Shown here: piece after piece, positions 6,579-13,442 of the stretch
Layout: each line of letters begins with the position of its first letter
How positions within the stretch are numbered: the first letter of the stretch is position 1
Assembly: GCA_021202835.1 (NCBI GenBank)
Contig: JAJQCI010000278.1
Location: forward strand, 1-13,443
From: Clostridiales bacterium
Lineage (GTDB): Bacteria > Bacillota > Clostridia > Lachnospirales > CAG-274
Reading direction: 5' to 3'
Length of the DNA stretch: 13,443 nucleotides
Program-made: the position numbers and the translations under genes
The notes under the pieces: generated by a model
What the model was told of the DNA's origin: nothing
The model's input: only the letters and a program-made list of their open reading frames with translations
Database searches by the model: none

Positions 6579-8480
6579 ATGAATAAAAAACAAAAAAAGA
6601 CACTTATTCGAATTTTAACATCAGCGGCACTTCTTATATTTTTAACCGTTTCGGATAAATATTCATCCCTGCTTAAAATAGGCGCAATACGCTTTATTGC
6701 CTATATGGTGCCCTATATAATAATAGGATATGACATTTTGCTTAAGGCTTTTAAAGGCATAAAAAACAAACAGGTTTTTGACGAAGCCTTTCTTATGGCC
6801 GTGGCTACAATCGGTGCCGTTGTTTTGGCTCTTTATTCGGGCAGCGGCGACTATCTGGAGGCTATAGCCGTTATGCTTCTTTATCAAATCGGCGAATGGT
6901 TCCAAAGCTATGCCGTCGGAAAAAGTCGCAGAAACATAAGCGAGCTTATGGATATTCGGCCTGACTACGCCAACATAGAAGAAGACGGCGTTTTGAAAAA
7001 GGTTGACCCAGATGAGGTCGAAACGGGAAGTATTATTGTCGTTCAGCCGGGTGAAAAGGTTCCCATTGACGGCATTATCCTCGAAGGAAGCTCAACCCTC
7101 AACACTGCGGCCTTAACAGGAGAAAGCCTTCCCCGTGACGTAAAAGAGGGCGAAGAAATAATAAGCGGCTGTATAAACGAAACAGGCCTGCTTAAAATAA
7201 AAACCACAAAGGAATTTGAAGATTCAACAGTTTCGAAAATTCTTGACCTTGTTGAAAACGCCACGTCACGAAAATCCAAATCAGAGGATTTTATAACCAA
7301 ATTTGCCAGAATATACACTCCGGCAGTTGTTTATGCCGCCGCTGCTCTTGCCTTTTTGCCCCCGATAATAAATATAATAACGGGAGGTGCCCCCGGCTGG
7401 AACATATGGGTTTACCGTGCTCTTACCTTTTTGGTGGCAAGCTGCCCCTGTGCTTTGGTCGTAAGCATTCCCCTCAGTTTTTTTGCCGGAATAGGCGGCG
7501 CAAGCAATTCGGGTATTTTGGTAAAGGGTTCTAACTATCTTGAGCTTCTCTCAAAAACCAAAATCGTTGTTTTCGATAAAACAGGCACTCTGACCCGGGG
7601 CGTTTTTGAAGTAAGCGGAATACATCACAGCGAAATTTCCGACGAAAAGCTTATTGAATATGCGGCTCTTGCTGAATCAGCCAGCTCCCATCCCATAAGC
7701 AAAAGCCTTCAAAAGGCCTACGGAAAACCTATCGACCGTTCAAGAATTTCAAACCTTAAAGAAATCAGCGGCGAAGGGGTTATTGCCACAGCAGACGGCA
7801 GACAAATCGCCGCAGGAAACGACAGGCTTATGGCCTCTCTGGGCATTGAATATATAAGCTGTCACTCAACGGGAACCATCGTTCATATAGCCATTGACGG
7901 CAAATATGCCGGCCACATAGTAATCTCCGACATCGAAAAGCCAAACTCAAAAGAAGCCGTTAAAAGACTTAAGGCTTCGGGAGTCAGAGAAACTGTTATG
8001 CTTACGGGAGACTCCGAAAAAGTCGCCGACGCTGTAGCAGCTTCTCTGGGCATAGACAGAGTCTGTTCTCAGCTTCTGCCTGCCGACAAGGTAGCAAAAA
8101 TTGAGGAAATTTTAAAAACAAAGACCGAAAATGAGGTTGTTGCCTTTGTAGGCGACGGAATCAACGACGCTCCTGTTCTCCGCAGAGCCGACATAGGAAT
8201 CGCAATGGGTGCAATGGGCTCAGACGCCGCCATAGAAGCCGCCGACATAGTTTTGATGGACGACGACCCCCTTAAAATATCGAAGGCAATAAGAATATCC
8301 CGAAAATCTCTTCGAATTGTATATCAAAACATAGTTTTCTCAATAGTAATAAAGCTTCTCTGCCTTATTCTCGTTGCCGTCGGCCTTGCAAATATGTGGA
8401 TTGCCGTCTTTGCAGATGTAGGCGTTATGATTCTCGCCGTTTTCAACGCCATAAGAGCCCTGTTCGTTAAAAATCTGTAA
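6579..8480 (+). CDS. cadA: P1B-type heavy-metal efflux ATPase (Zn/Cd/Pb class), no N-terminal HMA domain
   Basis: This 633-residue P-type ATPase exports metal ions across the cell membrane using ATP. Visible family parts in order are N-terminal membrane helices (about 10-100), the actuator loop TGES (180-183), the transmembrane metal site CPC (289-291), the phosphorylation site DKTGTLT with D333, the SSHP motif of the nucleotide domain, TGDS, and the hinge GDGINDAP. In the last helices K592 and D613 (within FADVG) match the conserved Lys and DxG Asp of the Zn/Cd/Pb-type P1B-2 class, as in ZntA and CadA. The usual N-terminal HMA domain is absent and is encoded separately just upstream. The ATG at 6579 has AGGGGG at 6565-6570. 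The symbol is by class; zntA would be equally fair. Specificity between Zn, Cd and Pb is inferred only. Confidence 0.93.
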   Translation: MNKKQKKTLIRILTSAALLIFLTVSDKYSSLLKIGAIRFIAYMVPYIIIGYDILLKAFKGIKNKQVFDEAFLMAVATIGAVVLALYSGSGDYLEAIAVMLLYQIGEWFQSYAVGKSRRNISELMDIRPDYANIEEDGVLKKVDPDEVETGSIIVVQPGEKVPIDGIILEGSSTLNTAALTGESLPRDVKEGEEIISGCINETGLLKIKTTKEFEDSTVSKILDLVENATSRKSKSEDFITKFARIYTPAVVYAAAALAFLPPIINIITGGAPGWNIWVYRALTFLVASCPCALVVSIPLSFFAGIGGASNSGILVKGSNYLELLSKTKIVVFDKTGTLTRGVFEVSGIHHSEISDEKLIEYAALAESASSHPISKSLQKAYGKPIDRSRISNLKEISGEGVIATADGRQIAAGNDRLMASLGIEYISCHSTGTIVHIAIDGKYAGHIVISDIEKPNSKEAVKRLKASGVRETVMLTGDSEKVADAVAASLGIDRVCSQLLPADKVAKIEEILKTKTENEVVAFVGDGINDAPVLRRADIGIAMGAMGSDAAIEAADIVLMDDDPLKISKAIRISRKSLRIVYQNIVFSIVIKLLCLILVAVGLANMWIAVFADVGVMILAVFNAIRALFVKNL

Positions 8481-8490
8481 CAAAAAAATA

Positions 8491-8540
8491 AATAACTGCT
8501 TTCACAAAATAACAAACTATTACAAAGCAGTTATTATTAT
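8491..8540 (+). terminator. Intrinsic terminator after the ATPase gene
   Basis: A perfect 12-bp stem pairs AATAACTGCTTT (8491-8502) with AAAGCAGTTATT (8524-8535) around a 21-base loop, starting ten bases after the ATPase stop. The tail ATTAT is only modestly T-rich, so termination may be incomplete. Confidence 0.7.
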
Positions 8541-8541
8541 A

Positions 8542-8724
8542 AGCAAGGCCGATATCGGTAATGGTTATGAACTGATTTGCAGTAATAGGGCTATAAGTGA
8601 AAACCTTCTTTTCGACAGTTTAGACACCGCAGAAAAGTATTGTGATAGTATCCCAAGAGTGAAGGAAAAAATTATTATTATAAATATTCTTGAAGATAAT
8701 ATTGCAGATGGTCAATGTGGGTAA
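8542..8724 (+). pseudogene. Protein-like fragment without a start codon, unknown function
   Basis: The plus frame from about 8542 to the TAA at 8722-8724 reads like real protein (for example SENLLFDSLDTAEKYCDSIP and VKEKIIIINILEDNIADG), with mixed hydrophobic and charged residues. It has no ATG, and no ribosome binding site is evident. It begins directly behind the ATPase terminator, so its 5' part appears to be missing. I do not recognise the family. It is probably the 3' remnant of a lost gene, in keeping with the second broken gene beside it. It may instead be chance open frame. Confidence 0.35.
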
Positions 8725-9066
8725 AATGTGCTTCAGATTTAAGACGGCTAAAGACATCCGCAGCAGCATATCACATATAAATAATATGGCTGCCAATGAG
8801 GAAATGGACACCAAAACGGCAAATGCTATTATCTATTATTTGCGGTAGTAATACTCTTTTGGGAAGTATCAGAGCAGACGAGCAGCAAAAACAAATTGAC
8901 GAATTGAAAAAGATTCTTGATGATTTAGAAAAAGATTCTTGATGATTTAGAAAAAGATAATTATTTTTTCTTTTGGGTTAATGCGGTTAAGGTTGTAAAT
9001 TTTCGAGGAAATAAACCCAAAACAAACCCCAAACAAATCAAAAAACAATATGTTTGTGCAGATTGA
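8708..9066 (+). pseudogene. Frameshifted small mobile-element-type protein, three frames
   Basis: The first part, from ATG 8708 or 8726, contains FKTAKDIRSSISHINNMA and EEMDTKTANAIIYY and stops at TAG 8846-8848. One extra base in the T-rich run near 8835-8841 moves the coding sense to the next frame, which continues CGSNTLLGSIRADEQQKQ and DELKKILDDLEKD. A 22-bp tandem duplication (8912-8955) then forces the stop at 8940-8942. Without the duplication the frame would run on to TGA 9064-9066. Removing both changes would give about 111 residues. The layout (KTAKDIR..., a glycine/acid-rich turn, ANAIIY, then SIRADEQ and a coiled-coil end) resembles small proteins common in Firmicute prophages and integrative elements. 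That match is from memory and is not exact. Confidence 0.6.
8906..8958 (+). repeat. 22-bp tandem duplication inside the broken gene
   Basis: The unit GATTCTTGATGATTTAGAAAAA occurs exactly twice, at 8912-8933 and 8934-8955, and is flanked by a further GAAAAAGAT on each side, giving about 2.4 copies in all. Twenty-two is not a multiple of three, so the duplication breaks the reading frame. The flanking GAAAAAGAT words suggest slippage or unequal recombination between short repeats. Confidence 0.92.
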
Positions 9067-9074
9067 CGGAAAAG

Positions 9075-9112
9075 AAAAAGCCTTGAAAACGTGATATTTT
9101 CAAGGCTTTTTT
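9075..9112. terminator. Strong intrinsic terminator behind tRNA-Thr (symmetrical)
   Basis: A perfect 15-bp stem pairs AAAAAGCCTTGAAAA (9075-9089) with TTTTCAAGGCTTTTT (9097-9111) around a 7-base loop. On the minus strand it starts three bases after the tRNA 3' end and ends in TTTTTCTTTT. It also has a T-run on the plus strand, so it could stop transcription from the remnant region as well. Confidence 0.93.
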
Positions 9113-9114
9113 CG

Positions 9115-9186
9115 AGCTGAAGAGCGGAATTGAACCGCCGACCTACGCACTACCAATGCGTTGCGCTACCCCTGTGCCACTTCAGC
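9115..9186 (-). tRNA. tRNA-Thr (anticodon GGT)
   Basis: On the minus strand the 72 bases fold as a cloverleaf. The acceptor stem is GCTGAAG/CTTCAGC (perfect 7 bp). The anticodon stem is ACGCA/TGCGT with loop TTGGTAG, giving anticodon GGT, which reads threonine codon ACC and, by wobble, ACU. The T-arm is GGCGG-TTCAATT-CCGCT, and the variable loop is five bases. The D-stem GCAC/GCGC has one A-C mismatch. The discriminator base is T and no CCA is encoded, so the 3' end must be added by the CCA enzyme. It has its own promoter and terminator. Confidence 0.93.
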
Positions 9187-9196
9187 AAACAAATTT

Positions 9197-9225
9197 ATTT
9201 TACCACTAAGTCGAGCTCAAGTCAA
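9197..9225 (-). promoter_or_regulatory. Sigma-A promoter for tRNA-Thr, overlapping the sigH stop codon
   Basis: On the minus strand, TTGACT (plus coordinates 9220-9225), a 17-base spacer and TAAAAT (9197-9202) form a near-consensus promoter. The predicted start is about 9190, four bases before the tRNA 5' end. The sigH stop codon TGA (9222-9224) lies inside the -35 hexamer. Confidence 0.82.
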
Positions 9226-9839
9226 GACTTTTCTTTAAATATATTTAAAACTTTTTTCTTAATTCTTTGGAGGGCGTTGTCGATGGACTTGTCTTCCTTA
9301 TTCATAAGCTTGGCTATTTCGGTGTATTTTAAACCCCTCAGATGATAGACAAGAACCTGTCTTTCAAACTTGCTTAAGGCTTTGAGAATTTTGGCTTCTA
9401 TGTTTTCTCTTTCTTCGTTGCCGATGACGAGGGCTTCCGGGTTTGTAAGATTGCTGTCGCTTAAAAACTCCAGATAAGTGCTGTTTTCGTCCTCATCAAG
9501 AACATTTCTGTTGAGTGAAACCGATGAATTAAGAGGAATGTGTTTTTGACGGTTTGCGGCCTTTATTGCTGTCATAATCTGCCTTGTTACACAAAGATCC
9601 GCAAAGGAGAAAAAGGTTGTGTCGTTGTCTTCCTTATAGTCTCTTATTGCTTTAAAAAGCCCTATTGTTCCCTCCTGGATTATGTCGTCCTTATCGGCAC
9701 CTATTATATAGTAGGCTCTTGCCTTTACCCTTACAAAATTTTTATATCTCTCAAGAAGGGCCTCTTCGGCGAATTTATCCTTTCCTCTTGAAAGTCTTAA
9801 AAGCTCCAAATCGGTTTTGTCATCATATTTTAAACGCAT
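9222..9839 (-). CDS. sigH: RNA polymerase sigma-H factor (SigH/Spo0H)
   Basis: This 205-residue sigma-70-family protein matches SigH, the sigma factor that in Bacillus and Clostridia turns on early sporulation and transition-phase genes. Region 2 covers about residues 25-100, with YKNFVRVKARAYYIIGADKDDIIQEGTIGLFKAIRDYKE and RQIMTAIKAANRQKHIPLNSSVSL in pieces that are hallmarks of SigH. Region 4, at about 145-200, holds the -35-binding helix-turn-helix (LKYTEIAKLMNKEDKSIDNA). Position directly after rae1, as in Bacillus, supports the call. The gap to rae1 is three bases. The nearest purine-rich site, GAGG at 9852-9855, is 12 bases from the ATG, a long spacing, so translation may be weak or coupled to rae1. 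Confidence 0.96.
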   Translation of the reverse strand: MRLKYDDKTDLELLRLSRGKDKFAEEALLERYKNFVRVKARAYYIIGADKDDIIQEGTIGLFKAIRDYKEDNDTTFFSFADLCVTRQIMTAIKAANRQKHIPLNSSVSLNRNVLDEDENSTYLEFLSDSNLTNPEALVIGNEERENIEAKILKALSKFERQVLVYHLRGLKYTEIAKLMNKEDKSIDNALQRIKKKVLNIFKEKS

Positions 9840-9842
9840 AAA

Positions 9843-10358
9843 TTATTCACGCCTCATTTTTTCAAGAATTGCTCTTGTTTTTTCGTCCAGATTATCCATA
9901 AGGAGGTTGTCTTTAACAGGTCTGTTGTATTTTATTTTTTCTTCTATTGTTTTATTAACCTTGTTAACATCCAAAAGAAGCTCCGAAGCGGAAAGCCTTA
10001 CGGCGCCCTTGCTCATTATTATAACCTGTTCAAGGTTGTCCGATGTGGCAACAAGAACATTGCTGTCACGCTTAAGCTTTCCCACAGTGCTTTCTATGTA
10101 GTTGTCGGCGGTTTCGGCCTCTTTGGTGAAAACAACGGTTATGTTTCCTCTTTTCTCAACAGAGCCTGCGCCGCCTGTTATTTTATATGCATCAAAAACA
10201 ACAATGATTTCGTACTTTTTAACCCCCTGATAATTGCTGAGGATATGTACAAGCCTATCCCTTGCTTCTTCAAGGCTGTTTTGGGAAATCTCTTTAAGCT
10301 CATTCCATGCAAATATTATATTGTAGCCGTCCACAAGAAGATAGGTTTTTTTCATCAT
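9843..10358 (-). CDS. rae1: Rae1/YacP-type ribosome-associated NYN-domain endoribonuclease
   Basis: This 171-residue protein is a single NYN (PIN-like) nuclease domain with a short basic C-terminal tail. It matches YacP, renamed Rae1 in Bacillus subtilis, which enters the ribosomal A site and cuts certain mRNAs during translation. Acidic residues of the expected metal-dependent site are visible at D10 (LLVDGYN), D56 (VVFDAY), E82/D85 (EAETADNYIE) and D107 (ATSDN). The ATG at 10356-10358 overlaps the rlmB stop in an ATGA arrangement, which implies coupled translation; a second in-frame ATG follows at once. Position between rlmB and sigH is the conserved Firmicute order. Confidence 0.93.
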   Translation of the reverse strand: MMKKTYLLVDGYNIIFAWNELKEISQNSLEEARDRLVHILSNYQGVKKYEIIVVFDAYKITGGAGSVEKRGNITVVFTKEAETADNYIESTVGKLKRDSNVLVATSDNLEQVIIMSKGAVRLSASELLLDVNKVNKTIEEKIKYNRPVKDNLLMDNLDEKTRAILEKMRRE

Positions 10359-11173
10359 AAAAACTTCCTTTGTCTTACAACCTCATACATAACAAGCCCT
10401 GCCGCAACAGAAGCGTTAAGGCTTTCTATTTCTCCGTACATGGGAATCTTCACAGTAAAATCACAGTGTTCCTTTACAAGCCGGCTTACGCCCGTTCCTT
10501 CGGCGCCTATAACAAGGCCCACAGGTCCCTTAAGATTTGCGTTGTAATATGTTGTTCCCTTCATATCGGCGCAGGTTATCCAAAGGCCCTCTTTTTTAAG
10601 GTCGTCAATGGCTCTCGTAAGGTTTGTCACCTTGGCAACGGGAACATATTCCAGCGCTCCTGCCGCCGCCTTCGAAGCCGCCGCAGTAAGCCCTGCGCTT
10701 CTGTTCTTTGTTATGACTACGCCGTGAGCCCCGGCCGTCTCTGCGCTTCTTATAATTGCGCCCAGATTGTGGGGGTCTTCTATTTCATCAAGAAGAATTA
10801 TAAAGGGGTCCTCTCCTTTTTCCTTAGCTATATCCAGAATATCGTGAAGCGAGCAGTATTCTTTGGCAGGAGTCATAGCTATAACTCCCTGACAGTTTCC
10901 CGTTGTCTGCATATTCAAAAGCTTAGCCTTGTCAACCTCCTGAACGGGAATACCGGCGTCTCTGGCCTTTGCGGCTATTACCTTCAGCGTCCCCTCAACC
11001 TCGCCTTTTTTGATGAATATCTTATCTATAGATCTGCCGTGGTTTAAAGCGGCCAAAACGGCGTTTCTGCCCTCAAGCTGAGTATTTTCCTTTATTTCGT
11101 CAAACCTGTTTTGGCGGCTTTTTCCCTTGTCGTTATCCTTATATTCTTTAAAGTTTCTTTTTCTTTTGTCCAT
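10355..11173 (-). CDS. rlmB: 23S rRNA (guanosine-2'-O-)-methyltransferase RlmB, TrmH/SpoU family
   Basis: This 272-residue SPOUT methyltransferase uses S-adenosylmethionine to 2'-O-methylate a guanosine in the peptidyl-transferase region of 23S rRNA (G2251 in E. coli numbering). After a lysine-rich N-terminal extension of about 30 residues comes the substrate-binding domain (LEGRNAVLAAL, about 33-100). The knotted catalytic domain has motif 1 EDPHNLGAIIRSAE (N136, R142), motif 2 GLVIGAEGTGVSRLV (about 219-233) and motif 3 IPMYGEIESLNASVAAG (N253). The ATG at 11173 follows the mrnC stop by two bases and has AAAAGGATGA inside mrnC. TrmH-family members differ in target, so the exact base is inferred from synteny. 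Confidence 0.93.
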   Translation of the reverse strand: MDKRKRNFKEYKDNDKGKSRQNRFDEIKENTQLEGRNAVLAALNHGRSIDKIFIKKGEVEGTLKVIAAKARDAGIPVQEVDKAKLLNMQTTGNCQGVIAMTPAKEYCSLHDILDIAKEKGEDPFIILLDEIEDPHNLGAIIRSAETAGAHGVVITKNRSAGLTAAASKAAAGALEYVPVAKVTNLTRAIDDLKKEGLWITCADMKGTTYYNANLKGPVGLVIGAEGTGVSRLVKEHCDFTVKIPMYGEIESLNASVAAGLVMYEVVRQRKFL

Positions 11174-11175
11174 TT

Positions 11176-11583
11176 TCAGTCATCCTTTTCATTTTTGATG
11201 CAAAGCTTGAAAAGCTCCGTCAGCCTGTCGGTTTCGCCCTTTAAATACAGCCAGCCGAAAAGGGCTTCAACCCCCGTTGCCCGTCTGTAGTCTGCCGCAC
11301 TTTGATTTTTTGCCATTGTGTGGGAGTTTGCGTTTCTCCCTCTTTTCATAACCCTGTATTCCTCTTCTGTTAAAACATCCTCAAGCCTGTAATACATTTC
11401 CGACTGTGAGTGGGCGTTTACAAGCCCTCTCACCTCTGCGTTAATCTTGTCTACAGACCTGTTTCCCGAAGAAAGAACCAGACTTCTGGCATAAATCTCA
11501 AAAACACAGTCGCCCATATATGCAAGGGCAAGAGAGGAAAACTCTCCTGCCTCCGCCTTAAAATCAAAACCGTTTATAACCAT
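11176..11583 (-). CDS. mrnC: Mini-ribonuclease III (MrnC)
   Basis: This 135-residue protein is an RNase III catalytic domain without the double-stranded-RNA-binding domain. In Bacillus such proteins mature 23S rRNA ends by cutting the long precursor stem. The RNase III signature is ALAYMGDCVFEIYARS with D25 and E29, and the second acidic site is in GVEALFGWLYLKGE (E106). RRATGVEALFGWLYL is strongly characteristic of the Mini-III group. The ATG at 11581-11583 sits one base past the cysS stop, with GGAG inside the cysS 3' end, so translation is probably coupled. It lies next to rlmB, another 23S rRNA maturation gene. Confidence 0.95.
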   Translation of the reverse strand: MVINGFDFKAEAGEFSSLALAYMGDCVFEIYARSLVLSSGNRSVDKINAEVRGLVNAHSQSEMYYRLEDVLTEEEYRVMKRGRNANSHTMAKNQSAADYRRATGVEALFGWLYLKGETDRLTELFKLCIKNEKDD

Positions 11584-11584
11584 A

Positions 11585-12991
11585 TTATTTAAAGCTCCAT
11601 CTTACGCCCTGTCTCGTATCCTCTATAACAACGCCCATATCTGAGAGCCTGTTTCTTATTTCGTCAGCCTTGGCAAAGTCTCTTGCCTTCTTTGCGGCTG
11701 TTCTTTCGGCTATAAGGGCCTCTATTTCCGCCGTATCGGCCTCAGCGGCTTCGTCGGCTGTCTTTATTCCCAAAATATCGCAAAGCTCGCAGATGCCCTT
11801 AAGCATGGCCTCTCCGAAGGCCTTTGTGCTTGTTTCCTTTACGTTTGTGTTTGCAAACTTAACAAATTCGAATATTGAAGCTATGGCGTCGGCTGTGTTA
11901 AAGTCATCGTCCATTGCCTTTTCAAAATCGGCCTTGAATTTTGCCGAATCCCTTACAAGGGCTTCTTCTGCTGCTGTCAGAGCCTCTCCCTCGGAATTTT
12001 CTATATGGAAGTTAAGCCCCTTAACACAGTTTTTAATTCTCATAAGGCCGTTTCCGGCTGCGTCCATAAGCTCTCTCGAAAAATTTATGGGGCTTCTGTA
12101 GTGGCCGTTTAAAATAAAAAATCTTACAACATCATAAGGCACTTCGGCAACAATATCTCTCAGTGTAAAGAAGTTTCCCTTTGACTTTGACATTTTTTCA
12201 TTGTCAACATTTATAAAGCCGTTGTGAAGCCAGTAGTTTGCAAAGGGCTTTCCGTTAGCCGCTTCCGACTGGGCAATTTCGTTTTCGTGATGGGGGAAGA
12301 TAAGATCCTCGCCGCCGGCGTGAATATCTATTGTGTCTCCCAAATATTCCTTAGCCATAACCGAGCACTCAATATGCCAGCCGGGTCTGCCTTCACTCCA
12401 AGGGCTTTCCCAATAGGGCTCCCCTTCTTTTTTAGGCTTCCAAAGCACAAAATCCGCAGGGGATTTTTTGTCTGTATCTACGTCAACTCTGTTGCTTGCT
12501 CCGGCGATTAAGTCGTCCAGGTTTTTGCCTGAAAGCTTTCCGTAGCCGGGAAAGGCCTTTGTGTCATAATAAACACTGCCGTTTTTCTCATAGGCGTAGC
12601 CCCTGTCAACAAGAGTCTTAATCATCTCTATAATATGGGGCATCTCCTTTGTGGCTCTGGGGTTATAGGTTGCCGGTTCAACGTTAAGGCCTTCGGCGTC
12701 CTTAATGGCTTCCTTGATATATCTTTCGGTAATAACATCAGTGGAAACACCCTCTTCGTTGGCTCTTTTTATAATTTTGTCGTCAACATCGGTAAAATTC
12801 TGAACGTAGGTAACTTCATAACCCTTATATTCCATATAACGCCTTATTGTGTCGAAAATAACGTAGGGACGGGCATTTCCTATATGAATAAGCCCGTAAA
12901 CCGTAGGTCCGCAGACATACATTTTAACCTTATTTTCTTCAATAGGCACAAACTCTTCCTTTTTTTTGGTAAGCGTGTTATAAACCTTCAT
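11585..12991 (-). CDS. cysS: Cysteinyl-tRNA synthetase
   Basis: This 468-residue class I aminoacyl-tRNA synthetase charges tRNA-Cys with cysteine in the cytoplasm. The HIGH motif appears as HIGN (36-39) and the KMSKS loop as KMSKSKGN (266-273). The zinc site that selects the cysteine thiol is intact: C27, C209, H234 and E238. The C-terminal anticodon-binding part ends EIRNRLSDMGVVIEDTRQGVRWSFK, a standard bacterial CysRS ending. The ATG at 12991 has AAAGGA upstream. It lies seven bases downstream of the ispF stop. No T-box leader is visible just upstream, since the gene follows directly from ispF. Confidence 0.98.
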   Translation of the reverse strand: MKVYNTLTKKKEEFVPIEENKVKMYVCGPTVYGLIHIGNARPYVIFDTIRRYMEYKGYEVTYVQNFTDVDDKIIKRANEEGVSTDVITERYIKEAIKDAEGLNVEPATYNPRATKEMPHIIEMIKTLVDRGYAYEKNGSVYYDTKAFPGYGKLSGKNLDDLIAGASNRVDVDTDKKSPADFVLWKPKKEGEPYWESPWSEGRPGWHIECSVMAKEYLGDTIDIHAGGEDLIFPHHENEIAQSEAANGKPFANYWLHNGFINVDNEKMSKSKGNFFTLRDIVAEVPYDVVRFFILNGHYRSPINFSRELMDAAGNGLMRIKNCVKGLNFHIENSEGEALTAAEEALVRDSAKFKADFEKAMDDDFNTADAIASIFEFVKFANTNVKETSTKAFGEAMLKGICELCDILGIKTADEAAEADTAEIEALIAERTAAKKARDFAKADEIRNRLSDMGVVIEDTRQGVRWSFK

Positions 12992-12998
12992 AAGCTCA

Positions 12999-13442
12999 TT
13001 ATCCTTTCTCTATCAAAACAACAGCCTGTGCGGCAATGCCCTCGCCGCTGCCGGTAAAGCCTAAGCCCTCCTCTGTTGTGGCCTTTATGTTTATTCTGTC
13101 TAAGTCTGTTTCCAAGTCTTCGGCTATATTTTTTTCCATTTGAGGAATATAATTCATCATTTTGGGCCTTTGGGCAATTATACAGCCGTCTGCATTCACA
13201 ACCCTGTAGCCCTTTTCCTTTAAAAGCCCGTTTACACACCTCAGCAAAGCCCTGCTGTCTGCCCCTTCATATTTGGGGTCGGTGTCGGGGAAAAGACGGC
13301 CTATATCTCCCAGCTTAGCGGCGCCTGTCAATGCGTCCATAATGGCATGAATTAAAACATCGGCGTCGGAATGACCCAGAAGCCCCTTTTCATAGGGGAT
13401 ATCAACTCCCCCTATTATAAGCTTTCGCCCTTCCGTAAGCCT
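12999..13442 (-). CDS. ispF: 2-C-methyl-D-erythritol 2,4-cyclodiphosphate synthase, 5' partial
   Basis: This is the fifth enzyme of the non-mevalonate (MEP) isoprenoid pathway. It closes the cyclodiphosphate ring of methylerythritol cyclodiphosphate and releases CMP. The frame is open to the right edge of the window and gives 147 residues. About ten N-terminal residues, expected to hold the DVH zinc ligands, are missing beyond the edge. Visible motifs are RLTEGRKLIIGGVDIPYEKG, GHSDADVLIHAIMDAL with the third zinc-ligand histidine, GDIGRLFPDTDPKYEGADS, and the ending KATTEEGLGFTGSGEGIAAQAV. The ATG within HAIMDAL is internal and not the start. The TAA is at 12999-13001, just ahead of cysS. The upstream neighbour would be expected to be ispD. 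Confidence 0.96.
   Translation of the reverse strand, partial: RLTEGRKLIIGGVDIPYEKGLLGHSDADVLIHAIMDALTGAAKLGDIGRLFPDTDPKYEGADSRALLRCVNGLLKEKGYRVVNADGCIIAQRPKMMNYIPQMEKNIAEDLETDLDRINIKATTEEGLGFTGSGEGIAAQAVVLIEKG

Noticed and set aside
8620..8814. Minus-strand open frame of 64 codons in the remnant region
   Set aside because: There is no ribosome binding site and no recognisable protein pattern, and it lies opposite the protein-like fragments of the plus strand.
9013..9037. C-rich words (AAACCCAAAAC, AAACCCCAAAC) near the tRNA terminator, considered as an attachment site
   Set aside because: They are short and imperfect, with no partner copy in the window and no match to the tRNA 3' end, so no att site can be claimed.
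10370..11047. Long plus-strand open frame (225 codons) opposite rlmB
   Set aside because: It is antisense to a clearly conserved methyltransferase, has no family features and arises from low stop density in that frame.
11670..12101. Plus-strand open frame (143 codons, Ser/Ala-rich) opposite cysS
   Set aside because: Its composition is what the reverse of cysS codons gives, and the opposite strand is an intact tRNA synthetase.
12988..13239. Minus-strand open frame overlapping ispF in another frame
   Set aside because: It lies fully within ispF, which shows all the family motifs in its own frame.
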